A stretch of DNA of 64,000 bases from Parendozoicomonas haliclonae (lineage in GTDB: Bacteria > Pseudomonadota > Gammaproteobacteria > Pseudomonadales > Endozoicomonadaceae). How positions within the stretch are numbered: position 1 is the stretch's first letter; the number at the start of each line of letters is the position of its first letter. Below the pieces are notes generated by a model, which saw only the letters and a list, made by a program, of their open reading frames with translations, had not been told where the DNA came from and searched no databases. A program made the position numbers and the translations under genes. Location of the stretch: contig NZ_FWPT01000004.1 in assembly GCF_900174585.1 (NCBI RefSeq), positions 62,001 to 126,000 of the forward strand. The letters are read 5' to 3'. Shown here piece by piece: positions 1-9,317 of this stretch.

Positions 1-877
1 TGCGCTCAATAAACGTGAAGGTGCGTAAGTCCTCATTAAAATCTGACCATCGACATTGAACCAGCTGTTCAGGCCTGGTCCCCACTGTTGCCAGCATGAA
101 ACGAAGGAGAAGGAGGTAAACCGGGCTGCGGTTGGGTAAGGCATCAGAGAAGCCAAACCAAAGCTCTCGTATTTCATCGTGGCCAAGGAAGCGCTCTCTC
201 ACGCGCTCAAAAGAGGCTTGCCGGGGTACTGCTGCGACTGGATTTACTTGTATGTAAAAGCGCTTGCCATGCGTCACTTGTTCTAACGGATCGTTGTCCG
301 CTTTCATCCCATACACAAAGGCCGCATGAAGATAGCTTCTGAGGCGATTACTGGTTGTTGTAATTCCCGCCTCGATCATGCGCCGGATAATATTTACAAC
401 ATCCTCCACGGTAATATCCCGCGCCTTCGCGCTCGCCAGCTCAGGAAACGGTGTAAGAACGTACAGCTTGAGAGACTTCTCTACCTGATAAGAGGACTTC
501 TTGCCTTTGCGCTTCAGGCTGCCAATGTAGGAGTTACACAAATCAGACAGGGTTCCTTGCTGAGCGGCCAGTGTCTCTTGCCTCTGCTTCTCCCTCTCCT
601 GTTGACGGCGCGCTATTGCCTGCTCTTCAAGATAGGCCTTCAAATCTCCCCCACACTCCCGACGCAGGGTTGCCAACTCGGCTGCTTTGCTGCGGCACTC
701 TGCCAGGGAGTAGCCCGCTCCATTCTTGGATTGTTTGTATTTACCGATCTTTATCAGGCAGTCCCGCTTCTCATAGGTATACCGGTAATAGGCCTCAATA
801 CTCCCAGAGGCTCGCCGCTCCATAAACAGAGCTCCATTACCTCGCCCCCCAAGCGACTCGGAAATACGCCTTTTCAT
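1..877 (-). CDS. Tyrosine recombinase (phage/island integrase), C-terminus beyond left edge
   Basis: An open frame starts at ATG 877 and runs off the left edge, giving 292 residues in the window. The N-terminal part looks like an arm-binding region (MKRRISESLGGRG, then SIEAYYRYTYEKRDCLIKIG). Next come a charged helix (about 85-105) and a SAM-like core-binding region. The catalytic domain begins near residue 225 (NPVAAVPRQASFERVRERFL), and TVGTRPEQLVQCRW places the first catalytic arginine at about residue 268. The H-x-x-R and the tyrosine nucleophile would lie outside the window. It reads away from the tRNA 3' fragment at 1141-1186, as expected for an integrase at the end of its own element. 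Family is clear; the exact element type (prophage or genomic island) cannot be told. Confidence 0.85.
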   Translation of the reverse strand, partial: MKRRISESLGGRGNGALFMERRASGSIEAYYRYTYEKRDCLIKIGKYKQSKNGAGYSLAECRSKAAELATLRRECGGDLKAYLEEQAIARRQQEREKQRQETLAAQQGTLSDLCNSYIGSLKRKGKKSSYQVEKSLKLYVLTPFPELASAKARDITVEDVVNIIRRMIEAGITTTSNRLRSYLHAAFVYGMKADNDPLEQVTHGKRFYIQVNPVAAVPRQASFERVRERFLGHDEIRELWFGFSDALPNRSPVYLLLLRFMLATVGTRPEQLVQCRWSDFNEDLRTFTFIER

Positions 878-917
878 ATTGATAATCGTTAGGTGGTTCA
901 CTGCCTACCCCTTCAAA

Positions 918-1013
918 TTTGCCCCCAGCTTCTCGCCAATTTGCCCCCGGCTTCTCACTGGTTGACCGATTCAAAATCGATTGGTTCCCAGCCCCCGGTT
1001 TTGCCCCCTGCTT
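918..1013. repeat. Three 14-bp iterons TTTGCCCCCNGCTT upstream of the integrase
   Basis: Copies at 918-931, 940-953 and 1000-1013 are identical except for the central base (A, G, T). The first two sit in a longer 19-bp direct repeat (916-934 and 938-956, one mismatch), 22 bp apart start to start. They lie between the integrase start and the att site. That is where arm-type integrase sites, or operators for an excisionase/repressor, would be expected. The stretch from 878 to 1140 holds no convincing gene. Further right are short tandem motifs of the GGGATTTAT kind (about 1094-1118). Confidence 0.7.
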
Positions 1014-1140
1014 TGGGCTGAATGTTACGGGAATATAAGGAACTATAAGGGATTGTGGCAACTATGACAAAATCAACAGGGGTAAGGCGAAGGGGGATTT
1101 ATGGGATTTTATGGGGGCTAAAAAAAACAAATATTAAGTG

Positions 1141-1186
1141 GCTCATAATCGGCAGGTCCTGGGTTCAAGTCCCGGAGGGCCCACCA
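1141..1186 (+). other. 3' half of a CAT-anticodon tRNA (Ile2/Met type): right attachment site remnant
   Basis: The stretch carries an anticodon loop CTCATAA, the variable region GGTCC, a T arm CTGGG-TTCAAGT-CCCGG and a 3' acceptor GGGCCCA plus CCA. No matching 5' acceptor (GGGCCC), D arm or 5' anticodon-stem strand precedes it; the sequence before it is A-rich and unrelated. It is therefore not a functional tRNA but the duplicated or displaced 3' portion left by site-specific integration. The break falls at the anticodon loop, a known crossover position for tRNA-targeting tyrosine recombinases. The native tRNA terminator still follows. The intact tRNA should lie at the other end of the element, to the left. 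Confidence 0.8.
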
Positions 1187-1193
1187 TATATCC

Positions 1194-1230
1194 AAGCCGA
1201 AGTGATTCATCATCACTTCGGCTTTTTATT
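1194..1230 (+). terminator. Rho-independent terminator of the interrupted tRNA
   Basis: A perfect 13-bp stem (AAGCCGAAGTGAT with its complement) closes a 5-nt loop TCATC and is followed by TTTTTATT. It directly follows the tRNA CCA end, so it marks the chromosomal side of the junction. Confidence 0.9.
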
Positions 1231-1246
1231 AATTTTTCGATTCTTA

Positions 1247-2155
1247 TCACTCTATCTTGCCAACGATATAGGTCACATCGTCCAGATATCGCCCGGTCAG
1301 TGCTTCACTTTTAACGCGTATTATCCAGCCGTGATAGGGGTCTCTTATCAGGGCACTACTTCTATCATCACTAAAGCTATCCAGAATAATTGTGTGCCCG
1401 CCACCTTGTTCAAAATACAGGGACAACAACAGGGAACCATGTGAGATGATTTTTTCATTCAAAAAAGAAATGATTTCCGGAGGAGAGTACCCTCTCGGCA
1501 CATCTTCAGTCTCACCATGAAAACCATATTGTCGCCATAGCGCAATAGCACTGTCAGGCTTGCTGAGCGAGGAAGTACAGGCGATGGTATCAGCCACATC
1601 GATACCCTTATCAAGAAGCAACATTCCGGCACAGCTATCGACGCAGGCCCTCTGAGCGGGCTGCTGGAAGATATGATGACCAGCACAATCTTTTGCATAC
1701 CAATGTGCGCGGGGCAGGGTGTCATATAACGCTCTTGAAAACTCACCCGATTTTATTGGCGTATCCCTCAAGGCTTTCTGAAAGCCTTGCTGCCTGACTA
1801 ACACCGAGAATTCCATTGGCGTCATACCTTTGGCTGGAGAATAAGGAGCAATAGATACCTCCAGAATTTCATCATCCCGAAAAACATCAAAAGACTCCGG
1901 CCGATCTTTACCAACGGTATCAATCATATTGTGAAAGGGGTAAAAACGGTTATAGCGACTCTCTGTTTTCGCTGGGTGTACCGAATGTCGCAGCACTTCC
2001 TGCAGTGCTCCCGGGGCAGGCCTGTCCGATGAACTGCTTGGATTAGATATAACCCATCCGCCATCAGAGCCACTCGCACCTTTTTTCCCGGTCAGCATGG
2101 CAACTGCCGGAGTGGACAATGCTGTGAGCAAAAGAAAGTTCAAGTATGCGTTCAC
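1247..2155 (-). CDS. Secreted papain-like cysteine protease, putative effector
   Basis: This 302-residue protein starts with an export signal (MNAYLNFLLLTALSTPAVA). The first ~150 residues are unrecognised. The C-terminal half has the layout of a papain-like/C39-like fold. A nucleophile region QRACVDSCAGMLLLDKG follows a glutamine (Cys171 most likely, Cys175 the alternative). A histidine sits in GGGHTIILDSF (His254) and an acidic partner in IRDPYHGW (Asp272). The spacing from Cys to the following Met resembles the C-x6-M of AvrRpt2-type and bacterial C39-like proteases. The gene ends about 20 bp from the tRNA terminator, at the edge of the integrated element. Function (proteolysis outside the cell or in a host) is inferred from the motif order only; a transglutaminase-like relative is possible. 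Confidence 0.6.
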   Translation of the reverse strand: MNAYLNFLLLTALSTPAVAMLTGKKGASGSDGGWVISNPSSSSDRPAPGALQEVLRHSVHPAKTESRYNRFYPFHNMIDTVGKDRPESFDVFRDDEILEVSIAPYSPAKGMTPMEFSVLVRQQGFQKALRDTPIKSGEFSRALYDTLPRAHWYAKDCAGHHIFQQPAQRACVDSCAGMLLLDKGIDVADTIACTSSLSKPDSAIALWRQYGFHGETEDVPRGYSPPEIISFLNEKIISHGSLLLSLYFEQGGGHTIILDSFSDDRSSALIRDPYHGWIIRVKSEALTGRYLDDVTYIVGKIE

Positions 2156-2204
2156 GAGGCTCTATCATTCAAAAGAATGACAATAGACCAAACTGTGGCA
2201 GAAC

Positions 2205-2501
2205 TTACCTGGCAGAGTGGAAGATATCCTTAATAGCATCCCAAATCCCCATATCGTTTCTGGGATTATGGGCTCCATCGCAAAAAGGCATCTCTGCGGA
2301 CTTTGCACAGCCACAGATCCATTGCATGCTCTTTTTCGAGTAATTCAGGCGATGGGGCTCACATCGGCAGTTGTTCAGATCATGAAACGGTGGGCAGCGG
2401 GTCTGCCCACACTGACAGATCAGGTAATCCTTATCAGCTTCGCAGGTAATGACATAACAATCCTGCTTCTGAAACATCTTCATTGTTTTTATTGTTCTCA
2501 C
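2205..2501 (-). CDS. CDGSH-type iron-sulfur protein
   Basis: The 98-residue protein has a good CDGSH signature near residues 63-79 (CGCAKSAEMPFCDGAHN: C-x-C ... P-x-C-D-G-x-H), which binds a 2Fe-2S cluster through three Cys and one His. An earlier stretch (CQCGQTRCPPFHDLNNC) looks like a second, degenerate copy with HD in place of CDG. Two-copy CDGSH proteins are known in bacteria as small redox or Fe-S transfer proteins. It follows pntB by 28 bp on the same strand and may be read with it. There is no signal peptide, so it should be cytosolic. Confidence 0.8.
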   Translation of the reverse strand: MRTIKTMKMFQKQDCYVITCEADKDYLICQCGQTRCPPFHDLNNCRCEPHRLNYSKKSMQWICGCAKSAEMPFCDGAHNPRNDMGIWDAIKDIFHSAR

Positions 2502-2529
2502 CAGTAGCGCTATAAAACCAAGAGCAACA

Positions 2530-3921
2530 CTATAAATCCTTCAGTACCTGCTGCAGGCTATCCTTGGCATCACCAAACAGCATTCGGGTATTCTCTCTGA
2601 AGAACAACGGGTTTTCGACACCGGCATAACCCGAAGCCAGAGAACGCTTGAGAACAATCACAGTTCTTGCTTCCCAGACCCTCAGCACTGGCATACCTGC
2701 TATTGGCGAATCCGGTTTCTCCATGGCATCCGGGTTCACGGTATCGTTGGCACCGATAACCAACACCACATCGGTCTTGGCGAAATCATCATTGATCTCG
2801 TCCATCTCCAGAACGATATCGTAAGGAACATTGGCCTCGGCCAGCAGCACGTTCATATGCCCGGGCAAACGTCCGGCTACCGGATGAATACCAAAGCGAA
2901 CCTCACAGCCATTGCTGCGCAATCTGTCGGTAAGTTCCTTTACCGCCTGTTGGGCATGGGCAACAGCCATCCCGAATCCGGGAACAATAATCACACTCTT
3001 GGCCTGATCCAACTCGCTGGCAACTTCCTGTGATGTGATAGGAACGGCTTCGCCTTCAATCTCGGACTCTCCACCACCGGAAGAACCATCGGTTCCGAAA
3101 CCGCCCATAATCACGGAGATAAACGAACGGTTCATGCCTTTGCACATGATGTAGCTGAGAATGGCACCGGACGAACCTACCAGCGCACCTACAACAATCA
3201 GCAGATCATTGCCCAGCATAAAACCGGTAGCCGCAGCGGCCCAGCCGGAGTAACTGTTCAGCATGGAGACCACGACCGGCATATCCGCGCCACCAATAGC
3301 CGCAACCAGATGCAGACCAATAGCCAGAGCGATGACTGTCATCACCAGAAGAAAGAATGTCGAGAGTCCGGTATGCGGGTTGTTGACGAAATACGACAGC
3401 ATCAACAGACAGAGCACAATGGCAATAGCGTTGAGTCCATGGCGAAACGGCAGCGTTAACGGCTTACCGGAAATATTGCCATTGAGCTTGCCCCAGGCCA
3501 CCAGCGATCCAGTAAACGTCACCGCACCAATAAAAATACCCAGATAGATTTCTACCAGATGGATAGTCAGTGCGGCTCCGGTCTGGTGTCCCATTCCCGG
3601 ATCAATATAACCACCCCAGCTGATCAATATGGCTGCCAGACCTACAAAGCTGTGCAACAAAGCCACCAGCTGCGGCATCTCGGTCATTTCCACAGCTTTG
3701 GCGCGCTGCATGCCGATATATCCGCCAATCGCTACGGCTGGCACCAGAATCCAGTAGCTGGTTACGCTGGGATCAGCGATCGTCGCCAGAATGGCAATCG
3801 CCATACCGGCCATGCCATAAGTGTTACCGGCCTTTGAGGTTTCATGGGAACTCAACCCTTTCAGGCTGAGGATGAAAAAAACGGCGGCCAGAAGATAAGC
3901 CATATAAACGACACCACTCAT
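2530..3921 (-). CDS. pntB: NAD(P) transhydrogenase subunit beta
   Basis: At 463 residues this is the usual length of PntB. The first ~280 residues are membrane helices (domain II). The C-terminal domain III binds NADP(H): [16 protein letters not shown] near 310-325 is the dinucleotide loop, and [14 protein letters not shown] near 385-398 is the conserved NADP-binding segment. With PntA it couples proton entry to hydride transfer from NADH to NADP+, supplying NADPH at the inner membrane. It lies 12 bp downstream of pntA in one operon. Nothing is unusual. Confidence 0.97.
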   Translation of the reverse strand: MSGVVYMAYLLAAVFFILSLKGLSSHETSKAGNTYGMAGMAIAILATIADPSVTSYWILVPAVAIGGYIGMQRAKAVEMTEMPQLVALLHSFVGLAAILISWGGYIDPGMGHQTGAALTIHLVEIYLGIFIGAVTFTGSLVAWGKLNGNISGKPLTLPFRHGLNAIAIVLCLLMLSYFVNNPHTGLSTFFLLVMTVIALAIGLHLVAAIGGADMPVVVSMLNSYSGWAAAATGFMLGNDLLIVVGALVGSSGAILSYIMCKGMNRSFISVIMGGFGTDGSSGGGESEIEGEAVPITSQEVASELDQAKSVIIVPGFGMAVAHAQQAVKELTDRLRSNGCEVRFGIHPVAGRLPGHMNVLLAEANVPYDIVLEMDEINDDFAKTDVVLVIGANDTVNPDAMEKPDSPIAGMPVLRVWEARTVIVLKRSLASGYAGVENPLFFRENTRMLFGDAKDSLQQVLKDL

Positions 3922-3933
3922 AACCTTTCTCCT

Positions 3934-5478
3934 TTACCGGCGGAACATGGCCAGCATGCGTTTGGTTACAAGGAAGCCGCCCACAATATTTATGGAGGCC
4001 AAAAGAATCGAGATAAAGGCGAGCACCGACACAATGAAAGACCCGGAACTCACCTGCAGCAAGGCACCGACCACAATAATCCCGGATATCGCATTGGTCA
4101 CACTCATCAGCGGTGTATGCAGAGAGTGGGAAACATTCCAGATCACCTGCCAGCCAATAAAGATCGACAGCACAAACACCATAAAGTGATTAAGGAACGC
4201 AGGTGGAGAGGATTGCCCCAGCCAATAGAGCAGTGCACCGGCAACCACCCAATAAGCGACAACGGCTCGACCATTGCTGCCCTTCTCTTCCTTGGTAACC
4301 GGCTCAGCCTTTGGCTTTTCCGGTTCAGGCTTCGGTGGTGGTGCCGCAGTCAGTTTGGGCGGAGGAGGCGGCCAGGTGATTTCACCGTCTTTAACAACAG
4401 TGGCACCACGAATAGCCTCGTTCTCCATATCAATAACAGGCTGTCCGTCTTTTTCCGGAGTCATTTCAGCCAGCAGGTGGACAAGGTTCTGGGAATAAAG
4501 GCTGGACGCCTGCCCCGGCAAACGTGAGGCAAGGTTGGTATAACCAATAATGGTGACACCATCTTTGGTCACCACTTCCCCCGGCTCGGTCAGCTCGCAG
4601 TTACCACCCTGCTCTGCGGCCATATCAACAACCACGGAGCCTTCCTTCATAGCCTGGACAGCATCAGCCTGCCAGAGCTTGGGTGCGGGCTTGCCGGGTA
4701 TCAGCGCAGTGGTGATAACAATATCCACCTCTCTGGCCTGCTCACGGAACAGAGCCATCTCCGCTTCAATAAACTCCTTGGACATTTCCTTGGCATAACC
4801 GCCGCTGCCTGCACCATCTTCCTGAATATCCACGGTGAGGAATTCTCCGCCCATGGATTCCACTTGTTGCTTCACCTCGGCACGGGTATCAAAGGCGCGG
4901 ACGATCGCGCCCATGCTTTTGGCTGTGCCGATAGCAGCAAGGCCGGCAACACCGGCACCGATAACAAGAACCTTCGCAGGAGGAATTTTACCGGCAGCGG
5001 TAATCTGCCCGGTCAGGAAGCGCCCAAAGACATTGGCGGCTTCGACGACAGCGCGATAGCCGCCAATATTGGCCATGGTGCTGAGGGCATCCATCTTCTG
5101 TGCCCGGGAGATACGGGGCACAGAGTCCATGGCCAGGACATTGATCTTTTTCTCTGCCAGCTTCTTCAAAAGGTCCGGATGCTGGGCTGGCCAGAGGAAG
5201 CTGATCAGCATGGTGCCTTCTTTGAGGAGTTCCACCTCTTCCGGCAGAGGCCCATTCACCTTGAGCAGAACATTAGCCTGCTCAAACAACGCTGAACGTT
5301 CCTGAATAATCTCTGCGCCTGCCTGCTCATAAAGCGCATCAGTAAAACTGGAAGCGGCTCCCGCTCCCTGTTCGATACAAACTTCAAAACCAAGTTCTTT
5401 GAGTTTTCGCACACTGTCCGGACTGGCGGCTACACGACGCTCGTCCGGAGTAAGCTCCCTGGGTATCGCAATGATCAT
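3934..5478 (-). CDS. pntA: NAD(P) transhydrogenase subunit alpha
   Basis: The 514-residue protein is the fused form (domain I plus membrane segment). The N-terminus [20 protein letters not shown] is the alanine-dehydrogenase/PNT domain. A Rossmann loop [19 protein letters not shown] (about 170-188) binds NAD(H). A proline-rich linker ([20 protein letters not shown]) joins it to four C-terminal transmembrane helices (about 400-510). An AGAGAGGG ribosome-binding stretch precedes the ATG. The gene is first in pntAB. A methyltransferase gene ends about 100 bp upstream on the same strand, so pntA probably has its own promoter in that gap. Confidence 0.97.
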   Translation of the reverse strand: MIIAIPRELTPDERRVAASPDSVRKLKELGFEVCIEQGAGAASSFTDALYEQAGAEIIQERSALFEQANVLLKVNGPLPEEVELLKEGTMLISFLWPAQHPDLLKKLAEKKINVLAMDSVPRISRAQKMDALSTMANIGGYRAVVEAANVFGRFLTGQITAAGKIPPAKVLVIGAGVAGLAAIGTAKSMGAIVRAFDTRAEVKQQVESMGGEFLTVDIQEDGAGSGGYAKEMSKEFIEAEMALFREQAREVDIVITTALIPGKPAPKLWQADAVQAMKEGSVVVDMAAEQGGNCELTEPGEVVTKDGVTIIGYTNLASRLPGQASSLYSQNLVHLLAEMTPEKDGQPVIDMENEAIRGATVVKDGEITWPPPPPKLTAAPPPKPEPEKPKAEPVTKEEKGSNGRAVVAYWVVAGALLYWLGQSSPPAFLNHFMVFVLSIFIGWQVIWNVSHSLHTPLMSVTNAISGIIVVGALLQVSSGSFIVSVLAFISILLASINIVGGFLVTKRMLAMFRR

Positions 5479-5579
5479 GGCACCCTCTCTCGCTCTCTTG
5501 GCAGGCCAGATGGACTGATTAGTTATAGAACGTGTTGTGAACTCCTACAGCAAAATACGATCAGACTTTTTGTATGGCT

Positions 5580-6503
5580 TTAAAAAGGCTTCCGATAAAG
5601 GAATACCTTGAGAGCACGATCCGGGTCAACATCCATAAACACTGCAGGGTTTTCAATCTGTCTGACAAATAACAGTTCCGGGCACTCTTCACGTACCTGC
5701 TCTTTCAGAAAATCACCCGGCAGCTCCGGGGCATTCAGGCACAGCAGAACTTCACCATTGGTGTTTAACAGCTCAGGCAGTTTTCTCAGCAGGCGAGGAT
5801 AGTCCTTGGTGGCAACAAAGCTGCCTTTCTGGTTGCTTGGCGGATCAGCAATGATCAGATCGTAAGGCCCAAGTTTGCGCAGCTTGCCCCAGGACTTGAA
5901 GATATCGTGGCCCAGCAGACGATACTTGTCGTTCAGCCCATTGATCTTATGGTTATCCCGTCCAATCGCCAGAGCACCTTTGCTCATATCGATATTGATA
6001 ACCTGCTCTGCACCGCCCTCTAAGGCCGCGACAGAAAAGGCACAGGTGTAGGAGAACAGGTTCAGTACATTCTTTCCGGAGGCATTTTCCTGCACCCAGT
6101 CCCGACCATTGCGCATATCCAGAAACAGACCATGGTTCTGACCACGCATCAAATGCACGAGGGACTTCCGGCCATTCTCTTCAACAATATGGTGTTCAGG
6201 AACACTGCCGGACAGCACATCCACACTGGCAATACCGGCGCCACGCTGCTGGAACACCAGGTTCATCTCATCCTGTCGCTGCCAGTGCCCGGTCCACAAC
6301 ATTTGCAGCATCTGTTCCAGTTCACCCTTGAGTTCCTGATCAACCGGTTTGAAAGCCGTCAACAACAGAACCGGTGGATACCAGTCTAGAGTAATCTGCT
6401 CAAAGCCTTCCAGCACGCGGCCCCGGCCATGAAACAACCGGCAAACTGCATCGCCCAGAGTGGTGGTGCGCAGACGTTCTGCCAGTAACTCAATTGCACT
6501 CAT
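5580..6503 (-). CDS. Class I SAM-dependent methyltransferase, RlmI/RlmK-like
   Basis: From ATG 6503 the product has 307 residues; a TTG 36 bp further upstream is possible but less likely. The SAM-binding motif is GKNVLNLFSYTCAFSVAALEGG followed by an acidic strand end (VINIDMSKGAL), and the catalytic-type loop is DLIIADPPSNQKGSF. This matches the RlmI/YccW-RlmK group of 23S rRNA methyltransferases, here without a PUA or THUMP domain. Target (rRNA base) is inferred from family only. It stands between the divergent small gene at 6614 and pntA. Confidence 0.75.
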   Translation of the reverse strand: MSAIELLAERLRTTTLGDAVCRLFHGRGRVLEGFEQITLDWYPPVLLLTAFKPVDQELKGELEQMLQMLWTGHWQRQDEMNLVFQQRGAGIASVDVLSGSVPEHHIVEENGRKSLVHLMRGQNHGLFLDMRNGRDWVQENASGKNVLNLFSYTCAFSVAALEGGAEQVINIDMSKGALAIGRDNHKINGLNDKYRLLGHDIFKSWGKLRKLGPYDLIIADPPSNQKGSFVATKDYPRLLRKLPELLNTNGEVLLCLNAPELPGDFLKEQVREECPELLFVRQIENPAVFMDVDPDRALKVFLYRKPF

Positions 6504-6613
6504 CGAAATATCTACTAACTTTTTAATAAGGAATAACAATAAAAAATGCTGAGCTGCTTCCCATCGACGCTCTTCCTCGATGCCCGCTCAGCCGCTACGA
6601 GAAGGGAATCTCT

Positions 6614-6775
6614 ATGCGCCAGTCATCTCGCCAAGGGCTCACCGTCATACTTCTTACGGTCTGCATTCTAACGGCCAATCTGATTGTGACCAGAACTGAA
6701 TCGTCATCCACAACAGCATCACAGCTTGCAGACCGAACCAGCAAGGTTCAGCCACTACTGCTCACACAACGGTGA
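6614..6775 (+). CDS. Small single-pass membrane protein (53 aa), unknown
   Basis: ATG 6614 is preceded at a good distance by AGAAGGGA, and the frame runs to TGA 6773-6775. The product MRQSSRQGLTVILLTVCILT continues into NLIVTRTESSSTT and ends QPLLLTQR. There is one hydrophobic helix (about residues 9-25) and a Ser/Thr-rich tail. It precedes the hybrid histidine kinase by about 43 bp on the same strand and could be its leader gene or a small partner. No family is recognised. Support comes from the ribosome-binding site, the helix and the position. Confidence 0.5.
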   Translation: MRQSSRQGLTVILLTVCILTANLIVTRTESSSTTASQLADRTSKVQPLLLTQR

Positions 6776-6818
6776 TCTAAGCTTTTTCTGATACCTCAAC
6801 AACCGTCACAGGGATGTG

Positions 6819-9209
6819 ATGTCTCGTTCATCCAAACTCTCAATCGAGCGCAAGCTGCGCTACGCCATGATGACCACGGCCGAAATCGGCCTGCTGGTCA
6901 GCCTGCTGGTATTTAGCGTCAGTGATTATATGAAGTCCCGGGATGCAATGCTTGAACGCATTCAGAATCTGGCTCAGGTGTTCTCCACCAACAGTCAGGC
7001 CTCGGTCTACTTTGAGGACAAGGCCGCCGCCACGGAGCTTCTGCAAGGGCTGAATGTTGTCTCCACTATTCAGGAAGCTCATCTGTTTCTGGCAAATGGC
7101 GAGAGACTGGCCAGTTACCCTAAGACCGATACATTTACTTTCAAAGCCCAGCCAACGCCCCCATCCGAACGAACCGCCCGGTTCAGCGATGATTATCTGG
7201 ATGTCTCTCAGGCAGTCTATTTCGACGGCAAGCCGCTGGGCACCATCGTGATTCGTGCGAGTCTGGATTCACTCTATCAGCAGATCACCCTGAACGTACT
7301 TGCCGCTCTGATGATTACCATTCTGGCCATCATCATCACCTATATCTTTGCCTTCCGGATGCAGCGGCAGATCACCAAGCCCATTACCGAACTGGCACAG
7401 GCCATGAAGCAGGTTTCCATCTACCAGTTTTATGATCATGAGCTTGAGAAGAAGAGCAACGATGAGATTGGCCAGCTGTACGATAACTTCAATGAAATGA
7501 TGAACCAGATCAGCAGCCGGGATAAGCAGCTGAATGAGCATAAAAAGGAACTGGAAAGCACGGTTGAGCTTCGTACTGAAGCCTTGAATCTGGCCAACAC
7601 CAATCTCCAGACAGCCATTGAAGAAGCCAATCAGGCCAAGGAAACCGCACTGGAAGCGGCCCAGACCAAAAGCGCCTTCCTGGCCAATATGAGCCATGAG
7701 ATCCGCACGCCTATGAATGGTGTGCTGGGTATGCTGGAGCTAATGAAGGATACCGAGCTGGATAAGGGGCAGAGGGATTATCTGAACACCGCTTACGGTT
7801 CAGCGGATGCACTGCTGCAGATCATCAATGACATTCTCGACTTCTCCAAGATTGAAGCCGGCAAGCTGGAACTGGAAACCATAGATATGAGCCCGTCGGC
7901 ACTGACCGATGATGTCTGCGCTCTGCTGGCCGGCAAAGCCCGTGAGAAGACCATTGAGCTGGGCTGTTATACCGATGTGAATATGCCGGAATCGGTAAAA
8001 GGTGATCCTGTGCGGCTGCGTCAGGTGCTGACCAATCTCATAGGTAATGCCGTGAAGTTCACCACCGAGGGCGAGGTAATTGTTCGGGCTCTCTACAAAG
8101 GCAAGGATGGCTCCCGCCACAAGGTGCGTTTTGAGGTTGAGGATACCGGCATAGGCATCGCGGCAGATGTGATTCCCAAACTGTTTGAGCCGTTCTCCCA
8201 GGCCGACAACTCCACCACCCGCAAGTTTGGCGGCACCGGTCTTGGCCTTACCATTTCCCGCCAGCTGGTTGAATTGATGGACAGCCAGCTGCAGGTCACC
8301 AGTGAGCAGGGCAAGGGTTCCTGCTTTTTCTTTGAGGTGGACTTCGAGGAGAGCCATACCCTCCCGGTAAAAAGCCAGAAGCATATGGTGTTAAACGACA
8401 TTTACGCTCTTGTGGTTGATGACAACCCGACCAATCGCGAGATCATGCACAAATATCTGGAAGCCTGGAATATCGACCACGCCTCTGCGGAAAATGGCAT
8501 TCAGGCTCTGGAAAAGATGAAGGATGCGGTAACCGCCGGGCGACCTTTTGATCTGGTCTATCTGGATATGCAGATGCCGGATATGGATGGTCTGGAAGTT
8601 TCCAAAGCCATCGCTTCCGACAACAAACTGCACAGCGCCCGTCGTATTATGCTGACCAGTGCCGGACAACTTTCGATGCGCGAACAACGAGCCGCAGATC
8701 TGCATGGCTGTCTGGCCAAACCCTTCCGTCAGTCTCAGCTGCTTGATGCCACCATGGAAGTCATGAACAGGCACAGTGCCATTCCGGATGAAGTGCCCGA
8801 AGCACCTAAGAGTACAGAGAAGCAGTTTGGTGAGCAGATTCCGGTATTGCTGGTTGAAGATAATCCCGTGAATCAAAAAGTCGCCATCGCCATGCTGAAG
8901 AAGCTTGGCCTCAGCAATGTCGATATTGCCGCCAACGGTCAGGAAGCTGTCGATATGAGTGCCGGCAAGGGTTATACCTTTGCCCTGATGGATTGCCAGA
9001 TGCCGGTTATGTCCGGTTACGAAGCCACCAATGTTATCCGCAAGCGGGAACAACAGCAGAAAGGTATTCACCTGCCGATTATCGCCATGACGGCTAATGC
9101 CATGGAAGGTGATCGGGAGAAATGTATTAAAGCCGGAATGGATGATTACATTTCCAAGCCCATCAAGGTCGACAGCCTCAAAAATATTATTTCTCCCTGG
9201 CTCTCCTGA
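6819..9209 (+). CDS. Hybrid sensor histidine kinase with two receiver domains
   Basis: About 796 residues. One membrane helix lies near 20-36 and a second near 158-180, with a ~120-residue periplasmic sensor between (CHASE8-like in size). A HAMP segment follows (about 182-235), then a coiled coil. The HisKA box NMSHEIRTPMNG carries the phospho-accepting His (about 294), followed by an HATPase with DTGIGI and GGTGLGL. Receiver 1 is LVVDDNPTNRE with Asp ~584 (LDMQMPDMDG); receiver 2 is LLVEDNPVNQK with Asp ~726 (MDCQMPVMSG). No HPt domain ends the chain, unlike BarA, so a separate phosphotransfer protein is expected. GTG 6816 is an alternative start one codon earlier. Signal unknown. Confidence 0.92.
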   Translation: MSRSSKLSIERKLRYAMMTTAEIGLLVSLLVFSVSDYMKSRDAMLERIQNLAQVFSTNSQASVYFEDKAAATELLQGLNVVSTIQEAHLFLANGERLASYPKTDTFTFKAQPTPPSERTARFSDDYLDVSQAVYFDGKPLGTIVIRASLDSLYQQITLNVLAALMITILAIIITYIFAFRMQRQITKPITELAQAMKQVSIYQFYDHELEKKSNDEIGQLYDNFNEMMNQISSRDKQLNEHKKELESTVELRTEALNLANTNLQTAIEEANQAKETALEAAQTKSAFLANMSHEIRTPMNGVLGMLELMKDTELDKGQRDYLNTAYGSADALLQIINDILDFSKIEAGKLELETIDMSPSALTDDVCALLAGKAREKTIELGCYTDVNMPESVKGDPVRLRQVLTNLIGNAVKFTTEGEVIVRALYKGKDGSRHKVRFEVEDTGIGIAADVIPKLFEPFSQADNSTTRKFGGTGLGLTISRQLVELMDSQLQVTSEQGKGSCFFFEVDFEESHTLPVKSQKHMVLNDIYALVVDDNPTNREIMHKYLEAWNIDHASAENGIQALEKMKDAVTAGRPFDLVYLDMQMPDMDGLEVSKAIASDNKLHSARRIMLTSAGQLSMREQRAADLHGCLAKPFRQSQLLDATMEVMNRHSAIPDEVPEAPKSTEKQFGEQIPVLLVEDNPVNQKVAIAMLKKLGLSNVDIAANGQEAVDMSAGKGYTFALMDCQMPVMSGYEATNVIRKREQQQKGIHLPIIAMTANAMEGDREKCIKAGMDDYISKPIKVDSLKNIISPWLS

Positions 9210-9226
9210 GTCGTTTTATAACCCCG

Positions 9227-9254
9227 GTGACGCCTAACTAAACGTCACAGTTTT
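9227..9254 (+). terminator. Likely terminator after the histidine kinase
   Basis: GTGACG and CGTCAC pair across a 10-nt loop and are followed by AGTTTTG. The stem is short. Confidence 0.5.
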
Positions 9255-9317
9255 GCTTCCTGTCTCCTTCATCCTTTAAGATGAGGGCGCAAACACATTG
9301 CACAGACCGGAAAGACC

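Noticed and set aside
326-892. Long plus-strand frame over the integrase
   Set aside because: It is the complement of the integrase coding region, has no protein family features, and the minus-strand frame gives clear recombinase motifs.
1055-1444. Plus-strand frame across the tRNA remnant
   Set aside because: It runs through the tRNA half and its terminator into the back of the protease gene, with no sensible ribosome-binding site or motif.
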